Shown: piece by piece, positions 18,558 through 26,788 of the stretch
Layout of the letters: the number at the start of each line of letters is the position of its first letter
Numbering within the stretch: position 1 is the stretch's first letter
Source: Actinoplanes palleronii
GTDB taxonomy: Bacteria; Actinomycetota; Actinomycetes; Mycobacteriales; Micromonosporaceae
Reading direction: 5' to 3'
Length of the DNA: 64,000 nucleotides
Assembly: GCF_016862315.1 (NCBI RefSeq)
Contig: NZ_BOMS01000026.1
Span: 248,001-312,000 of the forward strand
Notes under the pieces: model-generated
The model's input: only the letters and a program-made list of their open reading frames with translations
Databases searched by the model: none
What the model was told of the DNA's origin: nothing
Position numbers and translations under genes: made by a program

Positions 18558-18587
18558 ACCGGCCCGGCGGTCCGCCGCCGGGCCGGT
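18558..18587. terminator. Bidirectional hairpin between convergent genes
   Basis: Bases 18558-18570 and 18575-18587 are exact reverse complements (13 bp) around TCCG. It lies 11 bp after the DUF3455 stop and 4 bp before the end of the minus-strand gene, so it can serve both. Confidence 0.7.
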
Positions 18588-18591
18588 CGTC

Positions 18592-18882
18592 TCACCCGGG
18601 TTCGACGACCTCGAACTCCGGCTGCTGCTCCCAGAACACCGCGATCTCGGTGATGATCGCCCGCAGCTCGCCGGCCACCTCGGGCGGCAGCGCCTCACCG
18701 GTGTCGTCCCAGCGCGGCGCGGCCGGCAGGGTGAACCGCATCCGGTGCTGCCCACGGTCCACCGCGATCATCAGCACGTGCCCGCCGAGTTCGAGCGCCA
18801 TGTCCTCGCGGCCCGCGCTGGACAGCGTCACCCCGCTCTCCACGTGCAACGCCTTCTGCGACAACAACGAGCGCACCGTCAT
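18592..18882 (-). CDS. Small conserved-looking protein, possible immunity partner
   Basis: ATG at 18882 follows a GAGAGG site. The 96-residue acidic protein has no signal or membrane segment and is not recognised. It reads as a compact alpha/beta protein (beta-rich first half with MALELGGHVLMIAVD, helical second half with AGELRAIITEIAVFWE). It sits directly downstream of the toxin-like gene on the same strand, where an immunity gene of a type VII effector is usually found. That role is inferred from position only. A perfect 23-bp palindrome separates it from the toxin-like gene. Confidence 0.7.
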   Translation of the reverse strand: MTVRSLLSQKALHVESGVTLSSAGREDMALELGGHVLMIAVDRGQHRMRFTLPAAPRWDDTGEALPPEVAGELRAIITEIAVFWEQQPEFEVVEPG

Positions 18883-18908
18883 GCCGAGACCTCTCCAGCC
18901 AGGGCCCT

Positions 18909-18963
18909 CGGCTGGTCCTCAGGGGTGCCTCCGGCACTCTGAGGCACCCCTGAGGACCAGCCG
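18909..18963. repeat. Intergenic palindrome, GGCTGG/CCAGCC family (perfect 23-bp stem)
   Basis: Arms 18909-18931 and 18941-18963 are exact reverse complements around a 9-base loop. Relative to the 2278 copy, two stem positions have changed on both sides (GTGCTC/GAGCAC to GTCCTC/GAGGAC; GTGTCTC/GAGACAC to GTGCCTC/GAGGCAC). These are compensatory changes. It lies between the toxin-like gene and its possible immunity gene. Confidence 0.9.
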
Positions 18964-18968
18964 CCGTC

Positions 18969-19952
18969 TCACGAGAACGGATCGATCTCGTTGAGCTTCG
19001 TGATGCCCGGATTGGTGAGCAACGCGGGCTTCTCCGCAGTGTTCCAGAGACTTCCGGACCAGGCCTGGTGCGTCCACGCGGTGGCCTCCCCCGAGGCGTC
19101 CTGCGCGTACCGCTGGGACAGCCGCCGCCACACGTCGACGGCCTGCTCCTGACTGACCGGCGACCCGCCCTCGAAGAGGCGCTTGTCGTCGAAGCGCCGG
19201 CCGCCCGGCGTCATCTCCAGCGTCACCGCACCGAACCCGTCGGCCTGCTTCTCGGCGAACGTGCGCATCTTCTCGTCGTTGGGCTGCCGGCCGGAGTAGA
19301 AGTGCGCCCCGTTGAGCGGGCTGCGCACGTCGGCGTTCTCCACCTCGTGCATCAGGCCCTTGAACGCGGTCCGCTCACTGCCGCTGACCGTCTTCTCGGC
19401 GAGCTGTTTCGCGCCGGCCTTCTCCATCAGCTTCGCGGCGTTGCGGAGCAGCACCGCGATCTCCCGCTCGATCAGCGCCATCGCCTCGTGGAGCAGCTTG
19501 CGGCAGGCGGTCCGGGTGAGCCCGACCCAGACCGGGATCTCGGCGAGGGTCGCCCCGGCGGTGACCGGGGCCGTCGCGATCGCCTGGCCGACCTCGAAGG
19601 CCAGCGCGCCGAGCTGGGCGATGAACGCGACCTTCAGGCCGAGCGTCACGCCGGCCATGGCGATCAGCGCGCCACCGATCAGCTCGGCCGCGGTGGCCGC
19701 CTCCTGCAGGTGCCGGCCGGGGCCGTCGGCGCCGTTCCACCACTGCTCGAACGCCTCGATGCTGGCGCCCTCGTTGTCCAGCCAGACCTGCCGGGCGGTC
19801 GCGGTGGACCGTACGGCGTGTGCCCGCAGCCGGGTGCCGTGGTCGATCCACACCTGCCCGTCGGCCTGGAGCCGGTCCTCGTCGGCCTCCGGCCACTCCA
19901 GCCCGATCCAGCTCAGCGCGTCGGTGAGCTCGGCGGGCAGGGTGATCGTCAC
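18969..19952 (-). CDS. WXG-type type VII secretion substrate with toxin-like C-terminus
   Basis: GTG at 19952 starts 5 bp after the stop of the EspC-like gene. The 327-residue protein has an N-terminal helical region of about 100 residues with a W-x-G turn (QWWNGADG), as in WXG100 proteins. A hydrophobic, Ala/Gly-rich helical stretch follows (about 100-165), then helices (IEREIAVLLRNAAKLMEKA). The distinct C-terminal domain (about 215-327) has GAHFYSGRQPND, FGAVTLEMTPGG and LLTNPGITKLNEIDPF. The layout (secretion head, linker, variable tail) is that of polymorphic toxins. The tail resembles a recurrent uncharacterised toxin-associated domain as I recall it; no catalytic residues can be named. 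Confidence 0.7.
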   Translation of the reverse strand: MTITLPAELTDALSWIGLEWPEADEDRLQADGQVWIDHGTRLRAHAVRSTATARQVWLDNEGASIEAFEQWWNGADGPGRHLQEAATAAELIGGALIAMAGVTLGLKVAFIAQLGALAFEVGQAIATAPVTAGATLAEIPVWVGLTRTACRKLLHEAMALIEREIAVLLRNAAKLMEKAGAKQLAEKTVSGSERTAFKGLMHEVENADVRSPLNGAHFYSGRQPNDEKMRTFAEKQADGFGAVTLEMTPGGRRFDDKRLFEGGSPVSQEQAVDVWRRLSQRYAQDASGEATAWTHQAWSGSLWNTAEKPALLTNPGITKLNEIDPFS

Positions 19953-19956
19953 GGCG

Positions 19957-20316
19957 CTACACCCCGCCGCGCCCGGCAGCCGTGGCTGCGGAGAACGTGC
20001 CGGGCAGCGCCGCGGCGTACAGGGAAGCGGCTGCCTCGGCGTCCTCGGCCGCGACCGCGCGGGCCTCCATGACCAGCGTCGCCGCCGCGAAGCCGACCTG
20101 CTCGGCGTACGAACCGATGGCGTCCAGCGCCACACCGGCCACCGCCCGGTACGCCACCGCGATCACACCCGAGGTCTCGTCCCCGCCGAACGGGTCGGAG
20201 CCGCCGACCGCGCTCTCCAGCTGCGCCAGGTCGTCGGCCATCCGCTGCGCCACCGCGGCCAGGTCCCGCCCGGCCGCGGCCACGCTGTCCGGGTCGAGGC
20301 GCAGCTGCCCGGTCAC
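19957..20316 (-). CDS. EspC/ESX-type secretion target protein
   Basis: GTG at 20316 overlaps the upstream stop by 4 bp (GTGA); GTG at 20319 is also possible. The 119-residue protein begins TGQLRLDPDSVAAAGRDLAA and is predicted helical hairpin. It fits the type VII secretion target (EspC-like) family that accompanies WXG proteins in actinomycetes. It contains a YxxxD/E-like motif candidate (YAEQV). It is probably exported with, or chaperones, the larger protein encoded next. Confidence 0.72.
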   Translation of the reverse strand: MTGQLRLDPDSVAAAGRDLAAVAQRMADDLAQLESAVGGSDPFGGDETSGVIAVAYRAVAGVALDAIGSYAEQVGFAAATLVMEARAVAAEDAEAAASLYAAALPGTFSAATAAGRGGV

Positions 20317-20657
20317 CACGGCCGGGCCGATCGGCGGCTCAGGTCGGACAGGGCCGTGGAGATCTCGGCGAACCGGCGTTCCGCGCTGTCCGACGCTTCG
20401 GCGAGCGCGGCCTTGAGCCGGTCCGGGGCGACCGGCGTGCCGTATCCGGAGGTGGCCGGGCCGGTCCGGTCCGCGGCCGTGTCCTGCGCCGTGGTGAACG
20501 CCTCGACCAGCGCGTCGCGCAGCTGCTCCACCGGCAGGTAGGCGACCCGCGGGTCGAGGTACAGGTCGGACAGCCGGCCGTCGGCGCCGAGCTCGACCCG
20601 GACCCGGCCGTCCGCCGCCTCGCCGGCCGCCGGTCCCTCGAAGGCAAAATCCCGCAT
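20313..20657 (-). CDS. YbaB/EbfC-like small protein
   Basis: ATG at 20657 was chosen for the strong GGAGGGG site 6 nt upstream. An earlier GTG at 20711 has badly spaced sequence. The 114-residue protein contains DGRVRVELGADGRLSDLYLDPR and VEQLRDALVEAFTTAQ, the pattern of YbaB/EbfC-like proteins. In actinomycetes these often open operons for type VII secretion substrates. It is translationally coupled to the EspC-like gene. A DNA-binding or chaperone function is possible but not shown. Confidence 0.72.
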   Translation of the reverse strand: MRDFAFEGPAAGEAADGRVRVELGADGRLSDLYLDPRVAYLPVEQLRDALVEAFTTAQDTAADRTGPATSGYGTPVAPDRLKAALAEASDSAERRFAEISTALSDLSRRSARPW

Positions 20658-20741
20658 GACGCGCCCCTCCACCTCGGCCGTGATCGGAACGCCGTGTGAA
20701 GCGGCGCTCACCCCCTGTGCCGCCGAATACAGCGAAACGAG

Positions 20742-20753
20742 TGAACGCGTTCA
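20742..20753. promoter_or_regulatory. Perfect 12-bp palindrome TGAACGCGTTCA
   Basis: This lies 85 bp upstream of the YbaB-like start and 6 bp before the wag31 terminator. A perfect palindrome with a central CG pair at this place could be an operator of the secretion-substrate operon. No regulator is adjacent. Confidence 0.4.
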
Positions 20754-20758
20754 ATGGA

Positions 20759-20791
20759 AAAGCCCCGCGGATCAAAAATCCGCGGGGCTTT
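20759..20791 (-). terminator. Rho-independent terminator of wag31
   Basis: A perfect 14-bp stem (20759-20772 with 20778-20791) has a 5-base A-rich loop. Read on the minus strand it ends in a TTTT run. It lies 15 bp past the wag31 stop. Confidence 0.85.
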
Positions 20792-20805
20792 GAGGTGTTA
20801 CGGGG

Positions 20806-21510
20806 TCACTCGAGCTCGCGGCCGGTCGAGTCCGGGCCGCTGGTGAGGTCCATCAGCTGCTGGGTGACGTGGTTGGTGAGGGCCTGCTGGTAGCCCTGCG
20901 CGAGCTGACCGAGCCGCTCGATCTCGTCGAGCAGCGCGGCCCGCTTCTCCACCAGGCTGTCCATCGCCTCGGCGTGGTTGCGGCGCGCGTCGCTCTCGAT
21001 CGTGCCGGCCTTCAGCTGCGCCTCGCTGGTCAGCTGGTCGGCCTTGCCCCGGGCCGCGTCCAGCAGCGCCTCGACCTCGCGCTGCGCGTCGCGCATGTGC
21101 TCGTCGGCGGTGCGCTGGGCCATCATCAGCACCCGGGCGTTGCGGTCGTCGTCGCCGACGGTCGGCATCGCGCCGGACGGGACGGCGCTGCGGGCGCGCT
21201 CCAGCTGGGACTGCATGTCGCGGGCGTTCTGCTCGGCGCGGGCGCGGGCCTCCTGGAGGCGCTCCAGCTGGCCGGTCAGATCGGCGAACTCGTTGGTGAG
21301 GACCATGGTGGCGGCCGGGTTGGAGGCCATCCCGGCGCCGCCGCCGCGCGGCGTCTGGTTGCGGAGCGCGTTGTTCTCCTCGAGGAGGCGGATCAGCTCC
21401 TGCTCGACCTCGTCGAGGAACGCGTCGACCTCCTCCTCGTCGTATCCACGCTTGCCGATCGGAGGCTTCTTGAAGGCAACGTTGTGGATATCTGCTGGAG
21501 TGAGCGGCAT
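20806..21510 (-). CDS. wag31: Polar growth protein DivIVA/Wag31
   Basis: The 234-residue protein begins [20 protein letters not shown], almost the textbook Wag31 N-terminus that binds membrane at curved poles. It continues as a coiled coil (about 30-65 and 85-215) interrupted by a Gly/Pro-rich hinge (PRGGGAG). DivIVA/Wag31 marks cell poles and recruits cell-wall synthesis for tip growth in actinomycetes. It is slightly shorter than mycobacterial Wag31 (260). Here it stands alone, not beside ftsZ/sepF, so it may be a second copy or a relocated gene. A clear terminator follows. Confidence 0.92.
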   Translation of the reverse strand: MPLTPADIHNVAFKKPPIGKRGYDEEEVDAFLDEVEQELIRLLEENNALRNQTPRGGGAGMASNPAATMVLTNEFADLTGQLERLQEARARAEQNARDMQSQLERARSAVPSGAMPTVGDDDRNARVLMMAQRTADEHMRDAQREVEALLDAARGKADQLTSEAQLKAGTIESDARRNHAEAMDSLVEKRAALLDEIERLGQLAQGYQQALTNHVTQQLMDLTSGPDSTGRELE

Positions 21511-21704
21511 CGCATTCCTCGGTTCCCGTCGGCGGACGTGGTGCGGCCCGAAATCCTACGCAACGGCGGCACGGTACCGCCGATGGGCATGATCATGCGG
21601 TCCCGGGACCACTGACCAGCCTTCCCTGTGAGCAGACGCACGCCCGGGTCACGGCGCACGAGTCACGGATAGTACTCGTCGTAGCGGGTTCGCACACCCC
21701 GTCC

Positions 21705-22928
21705 TCAGACCTTGGCAACCCGGACTTCACCGGCCCGGTGCTGGGTGACCCCGGTGATCACGCCGGCCACGAGCACGGCGGCGCAGAGTGCCACCAGCAC
21801 GGACGGTGACAGGCCGGGGAGCAGGACGAGCAGCAGGATCAGGGGTACGCCGAGGCCGGGCCAGACCAGCGCGACCCTCCACCGCCCGGACAGCACGCCC
21901 TGGATGATCGCGGCGCTCAGCAGGTACCCGGCCAGGCCGGCGCCGAGCACCGCCCGGGTGCCGATCGACAGGTGATCCTTCTCGCCGTACGCGATGGCGT
22001 GCTCCAGCCCGACCGCCACGGCCGCGAGGCTCACCGCGACCGGCAGGTGGGCGTAGACGTAGAAGTCGTGCACCCCCTGGCGGGAGTCCTCGCCACCCTC
22101 CTGGACCAGGCGGCGCTTGGCCACCCCACCGGACAGGTCGAAGTACGACCACCAGAGCGCGGCCGCGGCCAGGAACGCGAACGTCGCGGTCACCAGCACC
22201 TCGGCCGACCACTTGCCGTCGCGCAGGCCCATCACGGTGGCCGCCACCGACTCGCCGAGCACCAGGATGACGAAGAGCCCGAACCGCTCCGGCAGGTGCT
22301 CCATGTGCAGCGGCGGCGCGTCCTTGACCCGGGCCGCCAGGGTCGGTCCGAGCAGGTCGAGCAGGACACCGACGGCCCAGAGGGCATACCGGGCCGGACC
22401 CGGCACGGCGATCGAGATCAGCCAGCAGGCCGCGCCGGCGCTGTGCCCCCAGAGGTACGGCCTGATGCCCGGGCGGGCCTCCGGCAGGGTGCGCCAGACC
22501 CGCAGGTAGCCGAGCACCAGCACCACCCGCAGCAGCGCGTACCCGATGGCGAACCAGACCGCGTGCGGGCCGATCGCCTGCTGGGCCGCCGCGGCCATCA
22601 TGATCACGCCGCCCATCCCGGTCAGGGTGAGCAGCCGGAAGATCGCGTCGTCGGTGTCGAACCGGTTGGCGTAGAGCGTGGTGCTGGCCCACGCCCACCA
22701 GCCGGCGACCAGGATCGCGGTGAACCGGAATCCGCCGCTCCACGACTCGTCCGCGGCCAGCAGGTCGGCGCAGCGCGCGACGAACAGCACGAAAGCCAGG
22801 TCGAAGAAGAGCTCCAGCCGGGTCGCCGAGCGGTTGGCGTCCCGGTTCACGTCCGGCGGCCGGACGAGCTCCTTCTCCTCCTCGTCCTCGCGGTCCAGTC
22901 GTGCCTGGTCGGTGGCCTTGTCCGCCAT
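21705..22928 (-). CDS. ltrA: Low temperature requirement protein A (LtrA) family membrane protein
   Basis: ATG at 22928 follows GGGGAGG. The 407-residue protein has a short acidic cytoplasmic start (REDEEEKELVRPP-like) and then the LtrA signature SATRLELFFDLAFVL and about ten membrane helices. It includes PERFGLFVILVLGESV, typical of the family, and VHDFYVYAHLPV. LtrA was named in Listeria for growth in the cold; its biochemical role is not established. The gene is divergent from the serine hydrolase at 23024, with 95 bp between the starts. Confidence 0.9.
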   Translation of the reverse strand: MADKATDQARLDREDEEEKELVRPPDVNRDANRSATRLELFFDLAFVLFVARCADLLAADESWSGGFRFTAILVAGWWAWASTTLYANRFDTDDAIFRLLTLTGMGGVIMMAAAAQQAIGPHAVWFAIGYALLRVVLVLGYLRVWRTLPEARPGIRPYLWGHSAGAACWLISIAVPGPARYALWAVGVLLDLLGPTLAARVKDAPPLHMEHLPERFGLFVILVLGESVAATVMGLRDGKWSAEVLVTATFAFLAAAALWWSYFDLSGGVAKRRLVQEGGEDSRQGVHDFYVYAHLPVAVSLAAVAVGLEHAIAYGEKDHLSIGTRAVLGAGLAGYLLSAAIIQGVLSGRWRVALVWPGLGVPLILLLVLLPGLSPSVLVALCAAVLVAGVITGVTQHRAGEVRVAKV

Positions 22929-23023
22929 CGCACCTCCCCTTCCGCGGCACCGGTACCCGATTCGCAGTGTCCGGAACCCAACGCTCCGGCCGAGACAGTG
23001 ACCGACGTGGATACAGTCGGGCG

Positions 23024-24574
23024 ATGTCCGTATCGGTCACTCGGCGTACCGTCCTCGTCGCCGCAGCCGCAACCGGCGCCGCGACCCTCACCACGACCCC
23101 GGCCCTGGCCTCACCCCGGCCGTCCCTGGCCGGCCGGGAATCCACGATCCTGGCCGACCTGGAAGACAAGATCAAAGACGGGATGGCCAGGTACGGCATC
23201 CCCGGAGTCGCCCTCGGCCTGCACCACCGCGGCCGGGACTACGTCCGCGGCTACGGCGTGACGAACCTCGCCGACCCGCAGCCGGTGGACGGCGACACGG
23301 TCTTCCGGGTCGGCTCCACCACCAAGACCTTCACCGGCACCGCGGTGATGCGGCTGGTCGAGCGCGGCAAGCTCGACCTGAACCGCACCGTGCGCAGCTA
23401 CCTGCCGGACTTCCGCACCGCGGACGCGGCCGCCTCGGCCCGGGTCACCGTCCGGCAGGCGCTGCAGCACACCGCCGGCTGGCTCGGCGACTTCCTGCTG
23501 GACACCGGCGAGAGCCCCGACGCGCTGGCCCGGTACGTGTCCGGGATGTCCCGGCTGCCGCAGCTGACCGCGCCCGGGACCACGTTCGCCTACAACAACG
23601 CGGCGCTGTCGCTGGCCGGGCGGCTGATCGAGGTGGTGACCGGCCGGCCGTACCAGGAAGCGGTCCGCACCCTGGTGACCGCGCCGCTGCGCCTGGACTC
23701 CAGCGCGTTCTACCTGGACGACCTGCCCGGCGCGCGGGTCGCGACGTCGCACACGTTCACCGCGGAGGGCGAACTGGTCGCGAACCCGGCCGCGTTCACC
23801 GTGCCGCGCAGCCTGCACCCGGCCGGCGGGCTGATCTCCAGCGCCCGGGACCAGCTGCGCTGGGCGCGGTTCCACCTGGGCGACGGCGGCCGGCTGCTCA
23901 GCTCCCGCTCGCTGCGCCTGATGCAGTCGCACCCCGGGCCGGGCGGTTCGCTCTTCGTGGAGCTGGACGGGGTGGGCATCACCTGGATGCTGCGGCCGAC
24001 CGCGGAGGGCCCGCGGGTGGTGCAGCACGGCGGGGACTGGGCCGGCCAGCACTCCGGGTTCCTGATGGTGCCGGAGCGGGACTTCGCCATCACCGTGCTG
24101 ACCAACGCCGACACCGGGCCGGACCTGCTCGCCGAGCTGTTCGTCGAGGACTGGGCGCTGGACCGGTTCGCCGGGGTGCACAACCTGCCGGCGACGCCGC
24201 GGACGCTGCCGGCCGCGGAGCTGGCCGCCTACGCCGGGCGGTACACGTTCGAGCAGATCGGGTTCGACGGCGAGACCGTCTCGCTGGCCTTCCTGCTGGC
24301 GCCGGACGCCGGGAAGCTGCAGTTCCGGGCGGAGACCGGCGAGGAGGGCGGGTGGCTGGTGTTCTACCGCCCGGACCGGGTGCTCGAGCAGTTGCCGGAC
24401 GGCGTGTTCCTGCCGGGGCGCGACGACTTCGTCCGGGGCGCGGACGGGACCGTCACCTTCTTCCGCAGCGGCGGGCGACTGTTCCGGCGCACCCCGCTCG
24501 ACGCCGCGCCGGCGGTGGCGGCGACCCGGGCCGGCACGCCGCTGAAGCTGCCGATCAGGATACCGACCCCGTAG
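23024..24574 (+). CDS. Exported serine hydrolase, beta-lactamase/DD-peptidase fold
   Basis: ATG at 23024 gives a 516-residue protein with a twin-arginine-like signal (TRRTVLVAAAATGA). The beta-lactamase class C fold follows: Ser98-x-x-Lys101 in VGSTTKTFTG, Tyr190 in YNN, and HGG (QHGGDW) as the third motif. A C-terminal lipocalin-like beta domain (about 395-500, AYAGRYTFEQIG onwards) follows. Such proteins are D-aminopeptidases, esterases or PBP-like enzymes; the substrate cannot be told. It lies between ltrA and the rhamnogalacturonan acetylesterase. Confidence 0.88.
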   Translation: MSVSVTRRTVLVAAAATGAATLTTTPALASPRPSLAGRESTILADLEDKIKDGMARYGIPGVALGLHHRGRDYVRGYGVTNLADPQPVDGDTVFRVGSTTKTFTGTAVMRLVERGKLDLNRTVRSYLPDFRTADAAASARVTVRQALQHTAGWLGDFLLDTGESPDALARYVSGMSRLPQLTAPGTTFAYNNAALSLAGRLIEVVTGRPYQEAVRTLVTAPLRLDSSAFYLDDLPGARVATSHTFTAEGELVANPAAFTVPRSLHPAGGLISSARDQLRWARFHLGDGGRLLSSRSLRLMQSHPGPGGSLFVELDGVGITWMLRPTAEGPRVVQHGGDWAGQHSGFLMVPERDFAITVLTNADTGPDLLAELFVEDWALDRFAGVHNLPATPRTLPAAELAAYAGRYTFEQIGFDGETVSLAFLLAPDAGKLQFRAETGEEGGWLVFYRPDRVLEQLPDGVFLPGRDDFVRGADGTVTFFRSGGRLFRRTPLDAAPAVAATRAGTPLKLPIRIPTP

Positions 24575-24587
24575 CCTTTCACCATAG

Positions 24588-24601
24588 GGAAAGCGCTTGC
24601 C
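24588..24601 (+). promoter_or_regulatory. LacI-type operator before the CE12 gene
   Basis: GGAAAGCGCTTGCC is a 14-bp palindrome with one mismatched pair and the GCGC centre typical of LacI-family operators. It lies 31 bp upstream of the acetylesterase ATG and 14 bp after the previous stop, in the expected promoter position. Confidence 0.6.
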
Positions 24602-24631
24602 TAGATCGATGCGCGCTGATTTGATGGCGGC

Positions 24632-25462
24632 ATGACGATCGACCGGAGAACCCTCCTGCGCGCATCCCTCGGCGGCGCCACCGCCGGCGTCCTCGGCGTC
24701 ACCACCCCCGCCTTCGCCTCCGACCGTCCCCGGCGACGCACCGTCTTCGTCGCCGGGGACTCGACCGCCGCCACCTACGCCACCGCCGACGTGCCCCGGG
24801 CCGGCTGGGGCCAGGCGCTGCCCGCCTTCCTGCACCGCGAGATCGCCGTGGTGAACGCCGCGCTCTCCGGCGCCAGCTCGAAGAGCTTCGCCGACCTCGG
24901 CCGGCTCGATCTGATCCTGGACGCCATCCGCCCCGGCGACACGCTGCTGATCTCGTTCGGCCACAACGACGAGAAGGTCGAGGACCCGGCGCGCGGCACC
25001 GAGCCGTGGAGCACCTTCCAGGAGTACCTCAGCCGCTACCTGGACGGGGCGCGGGCGGCGCGGGCGCACCCGGTGCTGGTCACCCCGGTGGAGCGGCGCC
25101 GGTTCACCGCGGACGGCGTGCCGTACCTGTCGCACGGCGAGTACCCGGCCGCGATGCGCACCCTGGCGCTGCGGACCCGGACCCCGCTGATCGACCTGAC
25201 CGCGCTCTCCTTCACGCTCTGGGGTGAACTCGGCCCGGAGGCCACCAAGGACTACTTCCTGTGGCTGGACGCCGGCGCCTCGCCGAACTATCCGGCCGGG
25301 GTCGCCGACAACACGCACTTCCAGGCACACGGCGCGATCGAGGTGGCCCGGCTGGTCGTCCGGGCCGGCCAGACGATCCCGGGCCGCGACCGCCGGGCCC
25401 TGCGCGCGGACATCCCGGACGACGTGCTGACCTGGCCCGCCACCCGGCCCGCCGAAAGCTGA
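24632..25462 (+). CDS. Exported rhamnogalacturonan acetylesterase (CE12)
   Basis: The 276-residue protein has a twin-arginine signal (DRRTLLRASLGG) and an SGNH esterase fold. Nucleophile Ser44 lies in AGDSTAATY, the oxyanion Gly in SGASSKSF, the Asn block in ISFGHND, and the catalytic Asp226/His229 pair in DNTHF. This combination matches rhamnogalacturonan acetylesterases, which remove acetyl groups from the pectin backbone so that lyases can act. It is 7 kb from the PL26/GH30 genes but complements them. A LacI-type palindrome sits at its promoter. Confidence 0.87.
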   Translation: MTIDRRTLLRASLGGATAGVLGVTTPAFASDRPRRRTVFVAGDSTAATYATADVPRAGWGQALPAFLHREIAVVNAALSGASSKSFADLGRLDLILDAIRPGDTLLISFGHNDEKVEDPARGTEPWSTFQEYLSRYLDGARAARAHPVLVTPVERRRFTADGVPYLSHGEYPAAMRTLALRTRTPLIDLTALSFTLWGELGPEATKDYFLWLDAGASPNYPAGVADNTHFQAHGAIEVARLVVRAGQTIPGRDRRALRADIPDDVLTWPATRPAES

Positions 25463-25550
25463 CCGGCGAGCTGAAACTCCGGGTGAATGCCGGAGGAACA
25501 CTGCATAAGGGCCCTATGGAACGGTCGCCGGGCGGGTACACGCTGCCTTG

Positions 25551-26771
25551 GTGACCGAAACTACCGTGGTCCTCATCCTCGTGGTCATCACCGCCCTCGG
25601 ATTCGACTTCACCAACGGCTTCCACGACACGGCCAACGCGATGGCGACCTCGATCGCCACCGGCGCGCTGCGTCCCAAGGTCGCCGTGCTGCTGTCCGCC
25701 ACGCTCAACCTGGTCGGCGCGTTCCTCTCGGTCGAGGTCGCGCTGACCGTCACGAACGCGGTGGTCAACATCCAGAACAGCGACGGCACCCCCAAACCGG
25801 ACCTGCTCGCCGACGGCGGCCAGGCGCTGCTGCTGATCGTCCTGGCCGGCCTGGTCGGTGGCATCCTCTGGAACCTGCTGACCTGGCTGCTCGGCCTGCC
25901 GTCGAGCTCGTCGCACGCGCTCTTCGGCGGGCTGATCGGCTCGGCGGTGGCCGGCCTCGGCTGGGCCGGCGTCAAGTGGACCGGCGACGGCTCCAAGCTG
26001 GACGGCGTGGTCGGCAAGGTGCTGCTGCCCGCGGTCATGTCGCCGGTGATCGCCGGCGTGGTGGCCGCGGCCGGCACCTGGATCATCTACCGGATCACCC
26101 TCGGGGTGGCCGCCCGCTTCACCGACAACGGCTTCCGCTGGGGACAGATCGGCAGCGCCTCGCTGGTCTCGCTGGCGCACGGCACCAACGACGCGCAGAA
26201 GACGATGGGCGTGATCACCCTCGCCCTGATCGCGTCCGGCGAGTGGACCGACACCAAGAACATCCCGCTCTGGGTCAAGGTCGCCTGCGCGCTGGCCATC
26301 GCGCTCGGCACCTACCTGGGCGGCTGGCGGATCATCCGGACGCTCGGCAAGGGCCTTGTGGAGATCGCTCCGCCGCAGGGCCTGGCGGCCGAGGCGGCGT
26401 CCGCCGCGGTCATCCTCTCCTCCAGCCACCTCGGGTTCGCGCTGTCCACCACGCACGTGGCGACCGGCTCGATCCTGGGCAGCGGCGTCGGCAAGCCGGG
26501 CGCGACGGTGCGCTGGGCGGTGGCCGGCCGGATGGTCTCCGCCTGGCTGATCACCCTGCCCGCGGCCGGCCTGGTCGGAGCGATCATGTGGTATCTCGGC
26601 GACGTGATCGGCGGCCTCGGCGGCGCGCTGACCATCGTCGCGGTCCTGGTGGCCCTGGCCACGTACATGTACCTGCGCTCGCGGCGCGAGCCGATCGACC
26701 ACAACAACGTCAACGACGAGTGGGACGCCCCGGCCGACGCGCCGAAGGCCACCGCCGGCGCGGCGAGCTGA
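25551..26771 (+). CDS. pitA: Low-affinity inorganic phosphate transporter (Pit family)
   Basis: GTG at 25551 was chosen; TTG at 25548 is directly before it. The 406-residue protein has the duplicated PiT signature, GFDFTNGFHDTANAMATSIA near the start and SLAHGTNDAQKTMG in the second half, and about ten membrane helices. These carriers import metal-phosphate with protons. It is the first of three co-directional genes with short spacing (17 and 12 bp). Confidence 0.92.
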   Translation: MTETTVVLILVVITALGFDFTNGFHDTANAMATSIATGALRPKVAVLLSATLNLVGAFLSVEVALTVTNAVVNIQNSDGTPKPDLLADGGQALLLIVLAGLVGGILWNLLTWLLGLPSSSSHALFGGLIGSAVAGLGWAGVKWTGDGSKLDGVVGKVLLPAVMSPVIAGVVAAAGTWIIYRITLGVAARFTDNGFRWGQIGSASLVSLAHGTNDAQKTMGVITLALIASGEWTDTKNIPLWVKVACALAIALGTYLGGWRIIRTLGKGLVEIAPPQGLAAEAASAAVILSSSHLGFALSTTHVATGSILGSGVGKPGATVRWAVAGRMVSAWLITLPAAGLVGAIMWYLGDVIGGLGGALTIVAVLVALATYMYLRSRREPIDHNNVNDEWDAPADAPKATAGAAS

Positions 26772-26788
26772 CGGGACGGGACGACGAC

